From NCBI GenBank assembly GCA_028753945.1, contig JAPNXP010000001.1, positions 11,894,501-11,958,500 of the forward strand: a stretch of 64,000 bases of DNA. The letters are read 5' to 3'. The stretch is from Hexactinellida sp. DTS-2022. Lineage: Eukaryota; Porifera; Hexactinellida. Below, piece after piece: positions 53,501-64,000 of the stretch; positions within the stretch are counted from its first letter, which is position 1; the number at the start of each line of letters is the position of its first letter. Position numbers and translations under genes: made by a program. The notes under the pieces are model-generated. The model worked only from the letters and a program-made list of their open reading frames with translations, ran no database searches and was not told the DNA's origin.

Positions 53501-55587
53501 TTATCAATGCCAGCATGTGCAGAAGTGAATGGAGCAATGCAAGAGCTAACTGGTGTATCCTACAACTCAGGGGAGCAGAATAAGGACATGACACAGGCTA
53601 GGCAAGCTCGTGATTGGAAGGATACACAGACACTTCTGAGCTACCTCCAAGAGAGGAACCCCTTTACTTCTGATCCCAGTCTACGAAACATTTGTACTGG
53701 AGTGCATGCACACAGCACAGTTAATGCTGACACAGCAAAGGATGTTGGTAATGCCATTCTGGGTAGCATGGAAGGTATTACAGCTGCAGACTACACTTTC
53801 AAGAGGAGTGATCAGGTTGTCACACTAGACACCAAGTCTGCAGTGAAAATTGATGGTGTTACAGTGCAGATAGATCCTCAACTCCTTTTCCAGAGACTGA
53901 CACTAGCTGCAAAAGCAACCAACACCATTGAGGACATATTCAAATATGAGCTCTGCAGTTATCCACCAGCACTCTTTGATTCATCGCTGTTGCTTAGAGA
54001 GCCACAGAAGCCAGTCCTGGCTAATGCCATTTGGGACATTTTGACACAAGATATTCCAGGAATATCTGGGGAGGTCCAGTTTGTGCTAGACGGTGGTTCC
54101 CTCCTCCAGCGCATCCCATGGACGCGAGGGGCCACTTATAGGGATATATGTACAGTGTACACAGATTACGTGGCAAAGAAGTATGGGGAAGCAATTGTTA
54201 TTTTTGATGGCTACAGTGAATCATCAACGAAGGACATGGTACATCAAAGACGAGCCAAAGGGCAAGCTGGGGTAACTGTCACGTTCACTGAGGATATGAA
54301 ACTCACCATGAAGAAAGTGACTTTTCTAGCAAACAGTACCAACAAGCAACAGTTTATCAACATGCTTGGCAGCTACCTAGAGAAGAAATGCAAAGTGTAC
54401 CATGCTCCAGAGATGCAGACCTACTCATTGTACAGAAAGCAGTGGAATCAGCCACAATGGTGAACACTGCATTGGTTGGTGACGATACAGATCTTCTCAC
54501 TTTGCTGTGTTACCATGCCACTTTGGATTCCCACAACATATTTTTTCGACCAGAGCCAAAGAAAAATAGCAAAAAGCCCAGAGTGTGGAACATCAAGGCT
54601 GTCAAGGAGCAACTAGGCCCTGAAATATGCAGCAACATCCTCTTTCTACATGCAGTCCTTAGCTGTGATACTACTTCACACCTGTATGGCATTGGAAAGG
54701 GCACTTCTCTCAAGAAGTTCAAATCAAGTAGGCACTTTAGAGAACAAGCCAAGGTGTTAGAGTCAGCTACGCCCAAGGCTATCTCTGCTGCAGGAGAGCA
54801 AGCATTGGTAAGTGTGTATAATGGGACACCTGGGGAATCGCTAGACTCTCTGCGCTATAAAGTTTCTACGAAAAAGTGGCTACGAATACTTCCTGCATTC
54901 ATCCAAAAACTCTACCACCCACTTCAGCTGCTGCAAATTACCATAGTCTCCGTGTATACTTCCAAATTCAGGAGTGGAAAGGTTGTGGTGATGAAATTCA
55001 ACCACTGGAATGGGGATGGAAAAAGAGCGAAGGAAAACTTATGCCAGTACTCACTCACTTGCCACCAGCTCCAGATGAGCTCCTGAAAATAATCAGATGT
55101 AACTGCCACACTGACTGTAGCAGTATGAGATGCACATGCAAGAAACACAATGTAAAATGCTCTCCTGCATGTGGCAACTGCAGAGGATCAGGTTGCACAA
55201 ACTCAGACAATCTTATACATGAGGATGAAGAAGACGATTTAGATGAAAATACTGAATAATTGCTATTTTTATCACATATCTCACTCTTTTAGATGAAAAA
55301 TATTAACTAATTCATTACATATTGAAAGTGTTTTCACTATTACTTCCTAATTATTATAGTAAACATTTTTAATCCCCAGAATCTCATTTTGTATCATACA
55401 AAAAGGGCCAAATTTGGCTAACATTCCATTCGGGTGAGGTCAATTTCCTATACTTTCCCCTAATAGGATTCCTTAGGACTTTTAGTATGTTATAAAGCAC
55501 ATTTTTCTGTACCAGAAACAGTTGAGAGAGTTTGTGTTGCAATTTGTTTAAGGTTGACCCCCTAATTCTCATAAAATGACTGGACTA
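50524..55587 (+). mobile_element. Academ-like DNA transposon, 5.06 kb
   Basis: TIRs of about 115-120 bp (50524-50637 and 55466-55587) begin TAGTCCAGTCATTTTATG and share TTAAACAAATTGCAACACAA and AAGTCCTAAGGAATC. The flanking bases TAA (50521-50523, 55588-55590) are a likely 3-bp target duplication. One gene spans 50834-55259. The TIR, 3-bp duplication and XPG-like nuclease with a Cys-rich C-terminus fit my recollection of the AcademX lineage of the Academ superfamily; a library search is needed to settle it. Confidence 0.75.
50834..55259 (+). pseudogene. Academ-type transposase with XPG-like nuclease and CXC domain, four frameshifts
   Basis: Start ATG 50834 (upstream in-frame codons lack ATG). 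Part 1 (to about 52090): paired Cys motifs CAICKQ, CFFCGKPA and VYHRACSVNFRT, likely zinc-binding. Part 2 (52095-53090): VQYVADNVDHNIKTLDG, FDQPLWWKAL and LRLGGFHTEMSFLGCIGHLM, a probable catalytic core region. Part 3 (53110-54400): IRAERTVNWELHL, GGLTRGRGM and DGGSLLQRIPW, IVIFDGYSESSTKDMVHQRR. Part 4 (54395-54850): DADLLIVQKA, GDDTDLLTLL, SCDTTSHLYGIGKG. Parts 3-4 follow the XPG/FEN1 order. Part 5: CNCHTDC, RCTCKKHNVKC and CGNCRGSGC, a tesmin/TSO1-like CXC. Frame changes lie near 52090, 53090 (A6 run), 54400 and 54870 (A5 run). Otherwise few stops, so decay is recent. Confidence 0.8.
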
Positions 55588-55590
55588 TAA

Positions 55591-58275
55591 GTATGTATTG
55601 AACAAATTAGAGAAAAATTCTTGAATTCTTTAAGAATCTAAATTTCAGTAAGTGCTTAACAGATTCTAAGTTCTTGAGAATTCTTAGACTTTCTATTTTG
55701 AAAAAAACTCTGGTCTCAATTGTGTCTCATGGATAACAGATCGGCACCTGGGGTCACGATTTTTTAGTACATTTTTTTGACACATTTTTTAGACCTATTC
55801 AATGGAACAATAAATAGTGCGCGAAAATTCATTTTATATGCATTCGATAGAGAATTAAATTCTACACTTTTTCACAGTGCACAAATTTTCAAATTGGGCT
55901 TCGTTTGTGCCACAATTGAGTTGCAAATTTCCTTTGTTTACTTACACTTCAGTTCAATTAAAGTGTTATATCTAATTCTATTGTTTCGATTCGTGATTAT
56001 TATATTGATTCAACTTGTGACATTGAGTAGGCTTCTATTTTCTAATTAACAATTAAGATTATATATTCCATAACAACGACAGATTATGTGATTATATTTC
56101 CTTCTGCAAGAATACTCTTGCACTGTTAATATACTGACGTAATTAATTATAATTAATTCAGTCAGTATATTACTTATATAGATGCTTCCAATTTGTTTCA
56201 CCCAACTCCAACCAACCCATGCGAATTATTTAATACACAAAATTGTAAAATAATTTTTTGACGATGTCATAATCACCTCAAGGTGTCAAGACCCATTTGT
56301 ATAGGTGGTACGTGGCATAAGGACCAATTGATATATTTAAAGTTTGTTTCTATCTTGTATCATCTCTGAGATTAATGAAATTTAGCTAATTAGTATAAAT
56401 ATTTAATTAATTAATTAATTAGTTAACACCATTATTATGTACAGCAAAATAAATTAAGTTCAATTATTTGCAAATATTATTAATTTAAATTTAATTTCAC
56501 TATCATATTTGAATTCACCGCACTCGATAACACCAATAATCTAATTGGAACCGTCTCTATAAGTTAAACACAGAGCGAATTAATTATACGTAATTAAATA
56601 TGTCATGTATCCATTGTGCAAGAATATTCTAAGCAGAAGGAAATATAATCACATAATCTGTCGTTGTAATGGAATGTAAATCTTAGTTTTCAAATGGAAA
56701 TAGAAGCCTAACCGATCTCACAGGTTGAATCAATATTATAATAACGCATTGAAACAATAGAATTAGATTTAACACTTTAGTTTAACTGAAGTGTTAGTAA
56801 ACATAGGAAATTTGAAACTCAATCGTGGCACAAACTAAGTACAATTTGAAAATTCGTGCACTGTGAAAAGGTGTACAATTTAATTCTCTATCGAATGCAT
56901 ATAAATTTAATTTTCGGGCACCATTTATTGTTCCTTTTCAAACATTAAACAGGTGTAAAAATGTGTCCATAAAATTTTAATCTAAAATCCTGACCCCAGG
57001 TGCACATCTTTAATCCATGAGACACATATCCTGAAAATTTGGGCTCTTAGTCAATTAAACTCTGTTCTGTGGAGAGAATAAGGACTAATAATAAAAATCC
57101 AAAATTGCAGCCTGTGCTGACGTATTTTCCTTTGGAAACACTATATTTTGTTGGTTGTTTATTGATACTGCCTCCAAAGGAACATGCTGTGGGCAGAGGC
57201 TGCAATTTTGGATTTTTTTCGCCAAGTCATCAACGCCTCAAGCTATCAAGAACCATTTGTTAATTGGTCCGAGTCACAAGGAACGGTAGATAAATAAATG
57301 TTTCTTAAGGGCTGTCGGAAGTGAATTTTCAACATTCGAATTTGAGAAAGTTGAAATAGCCATTAATTTGCTCTATAACTATCTAGTAAATATCCATAGT
57401 ATTAGAAGTTGCGAATTCATATATCCTCGGTTATAACTTAATCAAATTTCTATACTATACTGAACAGAGTTTAATTAACTAAGACCCCAAATTTGTAGGA
57501 CAGGTGTCTCATGGGTTACAGATATGCACCTGAGGTTACGAGTTTTGATTAACAAATTTTGGACACATTTTTAACACCTTTCAAAATTTGTCTGGTCCAT
57601 AACTCAAAAGATATTATACTAAACCCTCAATTTTATTTCACCATTGGATTCATCATAAAATTATGCGTCTGATGGGAGAAGAAATCGTTTAATAATGGGT
57701 TAAATTTCTGCCATAAATGGGGGTTGAAATTTATTTGTTTACTCACATATCAATCTCAGTAAAACTGTTAAATCTAATTCTATTGTTTCAACTTGCAATA
57801 ATTATATTGATTTAACTTGTTAAATCCTACTCTATTGATTCAACTTGCGATAAATATATTGATTTAACTTAAAAATTCCAGCTGGCTTCTATTTTAATTG
57901 TAATATTGCTATACAATAAATAAAATAAAATGATATAATATAAGGAAATTGGTGACTTTACTCACTCACCGAGGATAACATTGCTAAAATATATAACTAA
58001 TACGTAATATAATTTATTATCAATACATAATGAATTAATGGCATTAAACTCAAGATGGTTTATGATAGAAACAAATTTAGAACTTATCTATCGTTCCTTG
58101 TGACTCGGACCAATTAACAAATGGTTCTTGACACCTTGAGGCGTTGATGACTTGGCGAAAAAAACTCCAAAATTGCAGCTGTGCCGACCGCACGTTCCTT
58201 TGGAGGCACTATCAATAAACCACCAACAAAATATAGTGCCACCAAAGGAACATGCGTCGGCATGGCTGCAATTTA
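55591..58275. repeat. Composite repeat region
   Basis: 55710-57070 is flanked by inverted sequence (CTCATGGATAACAG side and CCATGAGACACATATCC side). Within it are a plus copy (55850-56130) and a minus copy (56640-56960) of the CATTCGATAGAGAATT repeat, with an AAGGTGTCAAGACCCATTTG block between. 57090-57215 and 58165-58275 are AAATCCAAAATTGC palindromes. No gene seen. If the lectin exons and GPCR are one gene, this is intron. Confidence 0.6.
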
Positions 58276-58760
58276 TTATTATTATTATTATTGCTGTGCC
58301 GACTACTATGTAGTGGCTGCCATGGCCTAGGTATAATTTTGGTAAATATCCTCTCCACACAACAGAACTTGATTAACTGAGTGACTTCTTGACTAATTTT
58401 TGGACACATTTTCATACCTATTTTACATTTCATAACAATATATGGTGATCATTGTTTAATTTCTATTTATTAGATTGAAAATTGAATTGTACACTTTTAG
58501 CAGTGGAAAAAAAAAAAAAAAAAAAAATTGGGCTTAGTATGTGCCATAATTTGGTTTATAATTTCCTGTATTTAAAACATTTTTAGTTCAATCCAAATTG
58601 TTAAATATAATTCTATTGTTTCAAGTGATAATTTTACACCTGTGCTCACAGCATTTCCTTTAGAAGCACTATCACACTTTCCCAAAATATAGTGCTGCCG
58701 AAAAGGTGCCCTGGGCACAGCTGTAATTTTACATTTTTATATATTACAAACTAAAGATAC

Positions 58761-59060
58761 CTATAATGGAATCCAGCATAACAGTAGTATATGTTCTAGT
58801 GTTTCCTCCGTTCTGAGTAACTACACAGCTGTAGTATCCTGGCTTATCACTAGTTACATAGAGAGTGCTGCTTCCTGTTATTGCATTAGTTGTAGCAGAG
58901 AGAGTAGTACTGACTCCATTTAGATCTGTATAACTCCATGTAACTTGTGGTGTGTTTTTAGTCTCTGTTATGCAGTAGAGAGTAGTGTTTCTGTTCAAAA
59001 GTGAGTTGTCTTTTAATGGCGTGTATTTGTTTGGACTGATCTGTTCTCCGAATGGGCTCA
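58761..59060 (-). CDS. Ig-domain exon of right lectin-Ig gene
   Basis: Acceptor TATTTGTTAG, donor ATAG|GTATC, phase 1 both ends, 100 codons. TLYCITE, VTWSYTDL and GYYSCVVTQNGG give the Ig core Cys, Trp and Tyr-x-Cys. Differs from the left copy at few residues. The next exon downstream (left) is not identified; nothing like the 498-854 exon is seen between here and 50.4 kb. Confidence 0.85.
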
Positions 59061-59731
59061 CTAACAAATATAAATACATTCAATCTCAGAAACTCTTATT
59101 CTCTATACACTCTGTATTTTATGAAAATTATAATTTTCTCCTTATTAATAACACAATTTTTCTGTGTGTGATCTTGGGTTTATTTGTCCAGAATTAATCC
59201 GAAAAACTACAAGTTCCAGAATGCTCAAAATTAGTATTTGTACAGCGACAACGATCTATATAGGTTTTATGGTGCAGCTGAAATCATTCAGCTATTAATA
59301 CGTATGAGAATTTGAATTTCCCAAACAAATTACATTGTGTACCATTCTTATTAAGCGGCCTTTATGCGTAATAGGTTTGAAAAACATTCTAATTCTGAAT
59401 AATTCGCCGTGCAGCCATCATCAATTGAGTTTCGTAGCACGGAATTTAATTAAACACATGTACTTATCAGGACAATAAATACCCTGTTAATTACTAGATT
59501 GATTTTGCAAATAGCATTAATTTAGAATTGATTTTATAGGTAAAACATATCATTTTCTCTACCAAAAGAATTGATCACAAAAAGGATTTTCTATTTACTT
59601 GTTCGATGCTGATGAATTATTATTTGTGCTTGAATAATGGAAAGTATTACTTTTGTGTTCCCAAATATACACTCCACTAATCTTGGTACAAACAATTTGG
59701 TGTATAATTTTTATTCGAGGGAATGACTGAC

Positions 59732-60112
59732 CTGTTGTGCTACAGAAATAGCAAACATGTATATATTCACAGTTTAGATCATTCCACTTATTATGCGTTA
59801 ACTCCACACAATTTTCAGCAGTCAGATGATCATCTGGTTGAAAAGTACGCCAGTGTCTATAAGTGCTTTCGCTACCATCTGCCCAAACAAAAGTATTCTC
59901 TACATCTATGTCATTGAGTCCTATCCAACAGTTAGTGACTCCTGGCTTGATGTTGCTCAAAATTGTATTCTCTTCGAGAGATGTAACAGTAGCTAGGTCT
60001 CCTCCCATCGCTATACACATATCTCTAGCATTTTGCCAGTTTATTCCAGAGCTTGCGAAATAGTTATAGCATCTACCTTTATCTGAAATTGCAGCACAAC
60101 CGCTTGAAGGAG
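59732..60112 (-). CDS. C-type lectin domain exon (QPD/WND type)
   Basis: Acceptor TTTGTTTGTAG, donor ACAG|GTCAGT, 127 codons, phase 1 both ends. CAAISDKGRCYN, WQNARDMC, GGDLATVTS, CWIGLND, WADGSESTYRHW, then FQPDDHLTAENCVEL, KWNDLNCEY and VCYFC. QPD is the galactose-type calcium-site motif, with WND completing the site. Predicted to bind galactose-type sugars with calcium. The loop is the region of greatest difference from the left paralogue (EPT), in length as well as sequence. Confidence 0.88.
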
Positions 60113-60565
60113 CTACAAACAAAAATTCCATTTTATATTTGACAATTTATTATTATGTCTTCCTTATTACGTCTTCTTACACCACAAAAGGGACACGTTT
60201 TGAAGTTGTTTAAGTTAAAATATCTTCTACAATTATTGTCCAACAATTTGTATAAAAATATTGGTATTCAGTGTAGAATAAGTTGTCTCAAGGGATCACT
60301 TAAAATGACGCGAACATCGGCATAAAATTTGATTATACAACAATTGTTTGAAGTTAATACCAGTTTAAAATTAGTCTAAAACCACTTAGTATTTCAATTT
60401 TGGACCTTTCAAAATTTACGTAGCGCATCCAGGGTTGGAAAATGTGAGGAAAATGTGACAGAAGTGGCATAGCGGTATGAGGAGTTTGTTCCTGCATTGC
60501 GTAACGAATCTTGCCTATAATTTCATTGGCGACATTACACAATTAGACATTGCTAATTATTATAT

Positions 60566-60981
60566 ACGAGCCTTCGGTCTCGGTCGCTTTGCAACGGATC
60601 GGTGCTACGCACCTAAAATTAACGGCCGCTATGCGGCCTTACTCCTCACTAAACCAGTGATTATATAGTCAGTAAAAATTTGTCATCGTTATATACATCC
60701 CTTTCCACAATTTTCCATACTTTTAACTTGTTTCCTATAATGTTCGTTGGAAGCTGATTTCTGGGTTCATTTTAATTTTTGAATAATTTGTTTCCCTATT
60801 TTTGTAAATAACAACAATAAATATTCATAATTGGAAATTTATAAATACGAAATTCGTAATCAGCATACATGTTTACCTATTATAACATTTGAAAACTAGT
60901 TACTATCTCAATGATAATTGCGGTTTCTATTCCCATCACTTTAATACATCCGGACAAACAAACACACAAACAACAATCGAG
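60566..60981 (-). mobile_element. Helentron-like element, partner of 6890-7454
   Basis: Same position in the right duplicate as the left element. It keeps the GGCCGCTATGCGGCC hairpin that the left copy has lost, but has one monomer less and ends at CAACAATCGAG. Confidence 0.6.
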
Positions 60982-61140
60982 AATAAATATTAACAAACAA
61001 GTTGTAGTATTTACTCTTTGATACTATTTCACTATGAAATTAAACCAAGAAATCATGTATTTTGAGTGATACTAATATTATCTATAGAGTGTTGTATATT
61101 TTATTAGTATAGAAACGTAGGATATCATATAAGTTTCTAA

Positions 61141-61660
61141 AATATATATTTTATGTCGATTTTGTCAAATGTTGATTTTACAAAATCAACATGAATCAAC
61201 GGAACTAAAACAAGTGTTCGACTTTGGCTATATTACTCGGATAAGCCTAAGTTTCATTGCATTTTGTTCAGAATTCGCTTGATCCAAGTATATACCGACT
61301 TGTATGAAGAATTTTTTTTACCAAAATGAAATTTTATAAAAAAATATTCCAGGGTGCTTTTGCAAAATCAACGAATAAATATGTCGATTTTATAAAATCA
61401 ACATTTTTTATTAGTTGATTTTGTAAAATCGACATTTCTAATTAGTTGATTTTGTAAATCGACATTCTGAAAGTCGATTTTACAAAATCAACATTTCAGA
61501 ATGTTGATTTTACAAAATCAACTAATTAAAAATGTTGATTTTATAAAATCAACTAATTTAAAATGTCGATTTACTAATTAAACTTAAGTTTGTATGTTGA
61601 TTTTACAAAATCGACATTTTGGATGTTGATTCTGTAAAAGCGACTATTTGACAAAATCGA
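61141..61660. repeat. Array of TTGATTTTGTAAAATCGAC palindromes
   Basis: About fifteen degenerate palindromic units, more than in the left copy (7861-8103). Units alternate GTCGATTTT and GTTGATTTT forms, and several make longer hairpins such as GTCGATTTTACAAAATCAAC. Confidence 0.75.
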
Positions 61661-61751
61661 CATAACATATATATTAGAAATAGAACTCAGATTCCCTTCC
61701 TATTTTGAGATTGTATATCTTGTGACAAATAATCATTTTAATGTATTTATG

Positions 61752-62155
61752 TTGCAGTGTATTAGAGAACTTAGTGAGTACGCGTACACACCATTTAAGT
61801 TTGGTGTGTACGCGTACTCACCAAACTGTGTAGTGAGTACGCGTACACACTAAATGTAATTTGTGTGTTAAGAGTATTTTCATGTAATGAGTTGTTTTCT
61901 CCGATTCTAAGCTCATTTATATTAGTAATAATTATTGTCTCAATCAATGACTTAATTTAGGTAAAACCTCTGAATATAGTTAATTAAAAAGCCGTAATAC
62001 ATTCAAATGAAAGTTGAAGTTACTGATTAGAATTCTGTTTAGAATCCCTTAATATCTCACTTCATGATTTCCAGCTTCTTAATTAACTATATTCAGAAGT
62101 TTACATAAATCAAGCGTGAAACAACTCATTACATGAAAAATACTCATAACACAGC
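61752..62155. mobile_element. Palindrome-rich insertion, TGTTGCAGTG start, right copy only
   Basis: Starts TGTTGCAGTGTATTAGAG, then GAGTACGCGTAC palindromes three times, then an inverted pair GTATTTTCATGTAATGAGTTG / CAACTCATTACATGAAAAATAC (61872-61893, 62122-62146). Absent from the left copy near 8200. The left end belongs to the TGTTGCAG family at 35491, but the right end is not a clean match, so it is truncated or rearranged. Confidence 0.55.
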
Positions 62156-62189
62156 GTAACAATATATTTAATAATTTTAACGTATTTAC

Positions 62190-62253
62190 CTGTTGTTTGT
62201 TGTGAAAATATCCCCAAATAGAGAATAATAGCTAATATTGATAGAATTTTCAT
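62190..62253 (-). CDS. Signal-peptide first exon of right lectin-Ig gene
   Basis: ATG 62253-62251, MKILSILAIILYLGIFSQQT, donor ACAG|GTAAAT, phase 1. Joins the lectin exon at 60112 (G|CT, Ala). Differs from the left exon by Met to Leu. If the gene also includes the 47907-50321 exons, this is the start of an adhesion GPCR with signal peptide, lectin, Ig, GAIN/GPS and 7TM. Confidence 0.82.
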
Positions 62254-62942
62254 TTTTAATAAACAGTGTTTAAATTAAGTCTTCAAATTGTGCAATTTAT
62301 ATAATGTGTGTAAGACATCTTACAGATTGCATAACTAATTGGTTAGCACGTCATATAAAATAATAATAAAATGCAAATATCGAAATAACTGCTCAAGATC
62401 CTTCCATCTTATCAATATCGATTGATGGATTTTAAGCAATAATTTAGCTCTTTGCATTCTATATGTTCTTAAGACTATTATTGGAGATATATTACAGAGA
62501 AATAAGAGATTATATTGGAATTTGTTTACGTATTTCCACGTAAATTTGAACACAAAATACCATTTAGGTGTCAATAATTTGGCTCTAAATATTTTGTGTA
62601 ATGAGAAGTAACTATTTTATCAAACTTGCATTGATTTTAGAATATATTCAGGGATGATATAGTAAACTCCTTTCCCCCGAAGCACTAAATGCATAAATTA
62701 TTATCCGCTTATAACGAATATCCGGATATAACGAGATAATTTACAGGAGCTGACTATATGTTTAATTAGAAGCTGATACTAGATATTACAGATAATATTG
62801 GGGGTGCTTTACTTAGGTTTAGGGAAATTCAGGGCACATTTTGCATGTCAGAAAATCTTGTGTTGGGAGTAGTGAATTGTTACTGTCGACCGTCCAATTT
62901 ATGTTTTGACAGTAGGTTGTGTATTCAAAGCAGTATTTATAA

Positions 62943-63153
62943 TTATCGATTATTGTAGTTCCCGTGTACAGTAGAACCTTGTTAATACGAACACGATTTG
63001 TACGAAATTCCGGTTAATACAACACTATTTCAGTATCTTTCAAAGCCTTTTCAATCCAAATGACTACGAATTCCGGATTGTTACATTGATATTCTAATAT
63101 CTTTATTGCGTGCTGTGTTAAAATACAGTTGATCAACGGCGGATAGGTTAGAC
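62943..63153. other. Mariner-like fragment
   Basis: ACAGTAGAACCTTGTTAATACGAAC and CGGTTAATACAAC at 62970-63025 resemble the piece at 37003-37060. Confidence 0.5.
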
Positions 63154-63855
63154 CAGGGCTCTTCAATTAGTGGACCGCGGGCCAAAAGTGGGCCACTGCC
63201 TATATTTTGGTGGCCCGCCCAATCTTTTCAGTTTATATTTTTATTCGATATCCTTTCGCTCATTTCTACATGCTCTGCAACTGAAACTGTAATTTATCCT
63301 TCTAGGCCCTAGGATATAGTAGTTACTTGATCATTCCAATATTCAAATTTATGTTTAGCTATTATACAACCATTGGCATAGCAGGGCCGTAGCCACCAAA
63401 TCAAAAGTGGTCAGGTTAATTTGACTAACCTTACCGAGTTGTAAGGTTAATCTGACCAACCTGACGACCGAGTGGTCAGATTATTCTGACCAACCTGACC
63501 GAGTGGTGCCATATTGGGAAATTAATCAACCAAAAGTGGTCAGGTTGAAACCTGACCAACCTGAACAGTGGCTACGACCCTGCATAGTGTTTTTACAGAA
63601 CGTTACTTTTCCCGATATTCTTCATTAATTAAATTGTCACATGCATTAATATGCCCAATTGTCTTTCTTGCTTGTACTTGTAGTCTTGTATCCATATTAT
63701 GTATATCACATAATGTGTATTATTCTTACCTATTTGTCATTAGCGTATAAGTAATCAATTATGGCTAATCCAGTTACGAAGTGGCCCGGGGTAGCCCGGG
63801 GAAGTGCCTGATTTTTCAAAAGTGGCCCGGGGATAAAACTAAATGAATAGCCCTG
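63154..63855. mobile_element. hAT element with 8-bp TSD
   Basis: Ends CAGGGCTCTTCAATTA and reversed CAGGGCTATTCATTTA, flanked by GGTTAGAC at 63146-63153 and 63856-63863. GTGGCCCG words near both ends. No transposase. Contains the MITE at 63382-63582. Confidence 0.85.
63382..63582. mobile_element. MITE, CAGGGCCGTAGCCACC ends, 5-bp TSD
   Basis: Ends CAGGGCCGTAGCCAC and reversed CAGGGTCGTAGCCAC; CATAG flanks at 63377-63381 and 63583-63587. Inside are four AGTGGTCAGGTT / AACCTGACCA repeats. Third member of the 5-bp TSD class after 12465 and 34253. Confidence 0.8.
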
Positions 63856-63863
63856 GGTTAGAC

Positions 63864-64000
63864 TAAATTCGCAACCCCAGACTTAGCATTTTGGGCAAAC
63901 TCTTAACACTTAAGTCCCTACACTCTACACACAATCTATAATCACATGGCATCTGATATGCTCTATAGAATAATCTATCTAAATATTAACGCTCGACCAC
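63864..64000. repeat. Reverse copy of 35395-35490 and flank of 36870
   Basis: 63905-64000 is the reverse complement of 35395-35490 joined to the sequence after 36870, without the TGTTGCAGTG element: an empty-site paralogue. Continues beyond the window. Confidence 0.75.

Larger units (their letters stand above)
58276..62942. repeat. Segmental duplication, right copy
   Basis: Partner of 1290-9036 in the same orientation. Lacks the insertions at 1431-2784, 3057-4681 and 6221-6570, and has one of its own at 61752-62155. A run of about 25 A at 58507-58530 replaces TATTTAAA of the left copy. Confidence 0.9.

Overview
The window looks like nuclear DNA of an early-branching marine animal, most likely a demosponge. 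It is AT-rich, has GT-AG introns, a few compact animal-type genes and a very dense load of DNA transposons and miniature elements. The assignment rests on an adhesion-GPCR, C-type lectin plus Ig ectodomain exons, ISG12-like genes and THAP, Harbinger, MULE and Academ-like transposon remains. It is an inference; nothing in the sequence names the species.

Layout. 1-9 kb and 58.3-62.9 kb are two direct copies of one segment. Each carries, on the minus strand, a signal-peptide exon, a C-type lectin exon and an Ig exon with matching phase-1 splice sites. The left copy has one more Ig-like exon (498-854) and runs off the window. Because one copy often lacks an insertion that the other has, several transposon insertions can be read with their empty sites. 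9-20 kb is almost all nested miniature transposons, with an intact-core hammerhead ribozyme at 12.8 kb and a decayed death-effector-like gene at 17.6-17.9 kb. 20-25 kb holds a truncated P/THAP-type element, a Harbinger element (decayed transposase plus a Myb-like gene) and a second, point-mutated hammerhead at 25.15 kb. 28.4-30.3 kb has two minus-strand ISG12/IFI27-like terminal exons. 30-45 kb is again nested transposons, including a Harbinger derivative, a MULE transposase tail fused to a RING finger, and palindrome-rich elements with TGTTGCAG ends. 45.4-47.8 kb is a P/THAP element with terminal inverted repeats (TIRs) and target-site duplications (TSDs). 47.9-50.4 kb is a two-exon adhesion-GPCR region (minus). 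50.5-55.6 kb is a 5.06-kb TIR element whose only gene is a frameshifted protein with zinc-binding N-terminus, XPG/FEN1-like nuclease and CXC domain, best matched to the Academ superfamily. 55.6-58.7 and 62.9-64 kb are repeats.

How the genes fit together. The lectin and Ig exons at 58.8-62.3 kb and the GPCR exons at 47.9-50.4 kb share a strand with no other host gene between them, so they may be one adhesion GPCR with a lectin-Ig ectodomain and the Academ-like element in an intron; this is untested. The two lectin copies differ in the sugar-specificity motif (EPT versus QPD), suggesting divergence of recognition after duplication. Almost every other coding trace is a broken transposon gene. 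Coordinates of exons are from splice-site reading; repeat limits without a stated target-site duplication are approximate.
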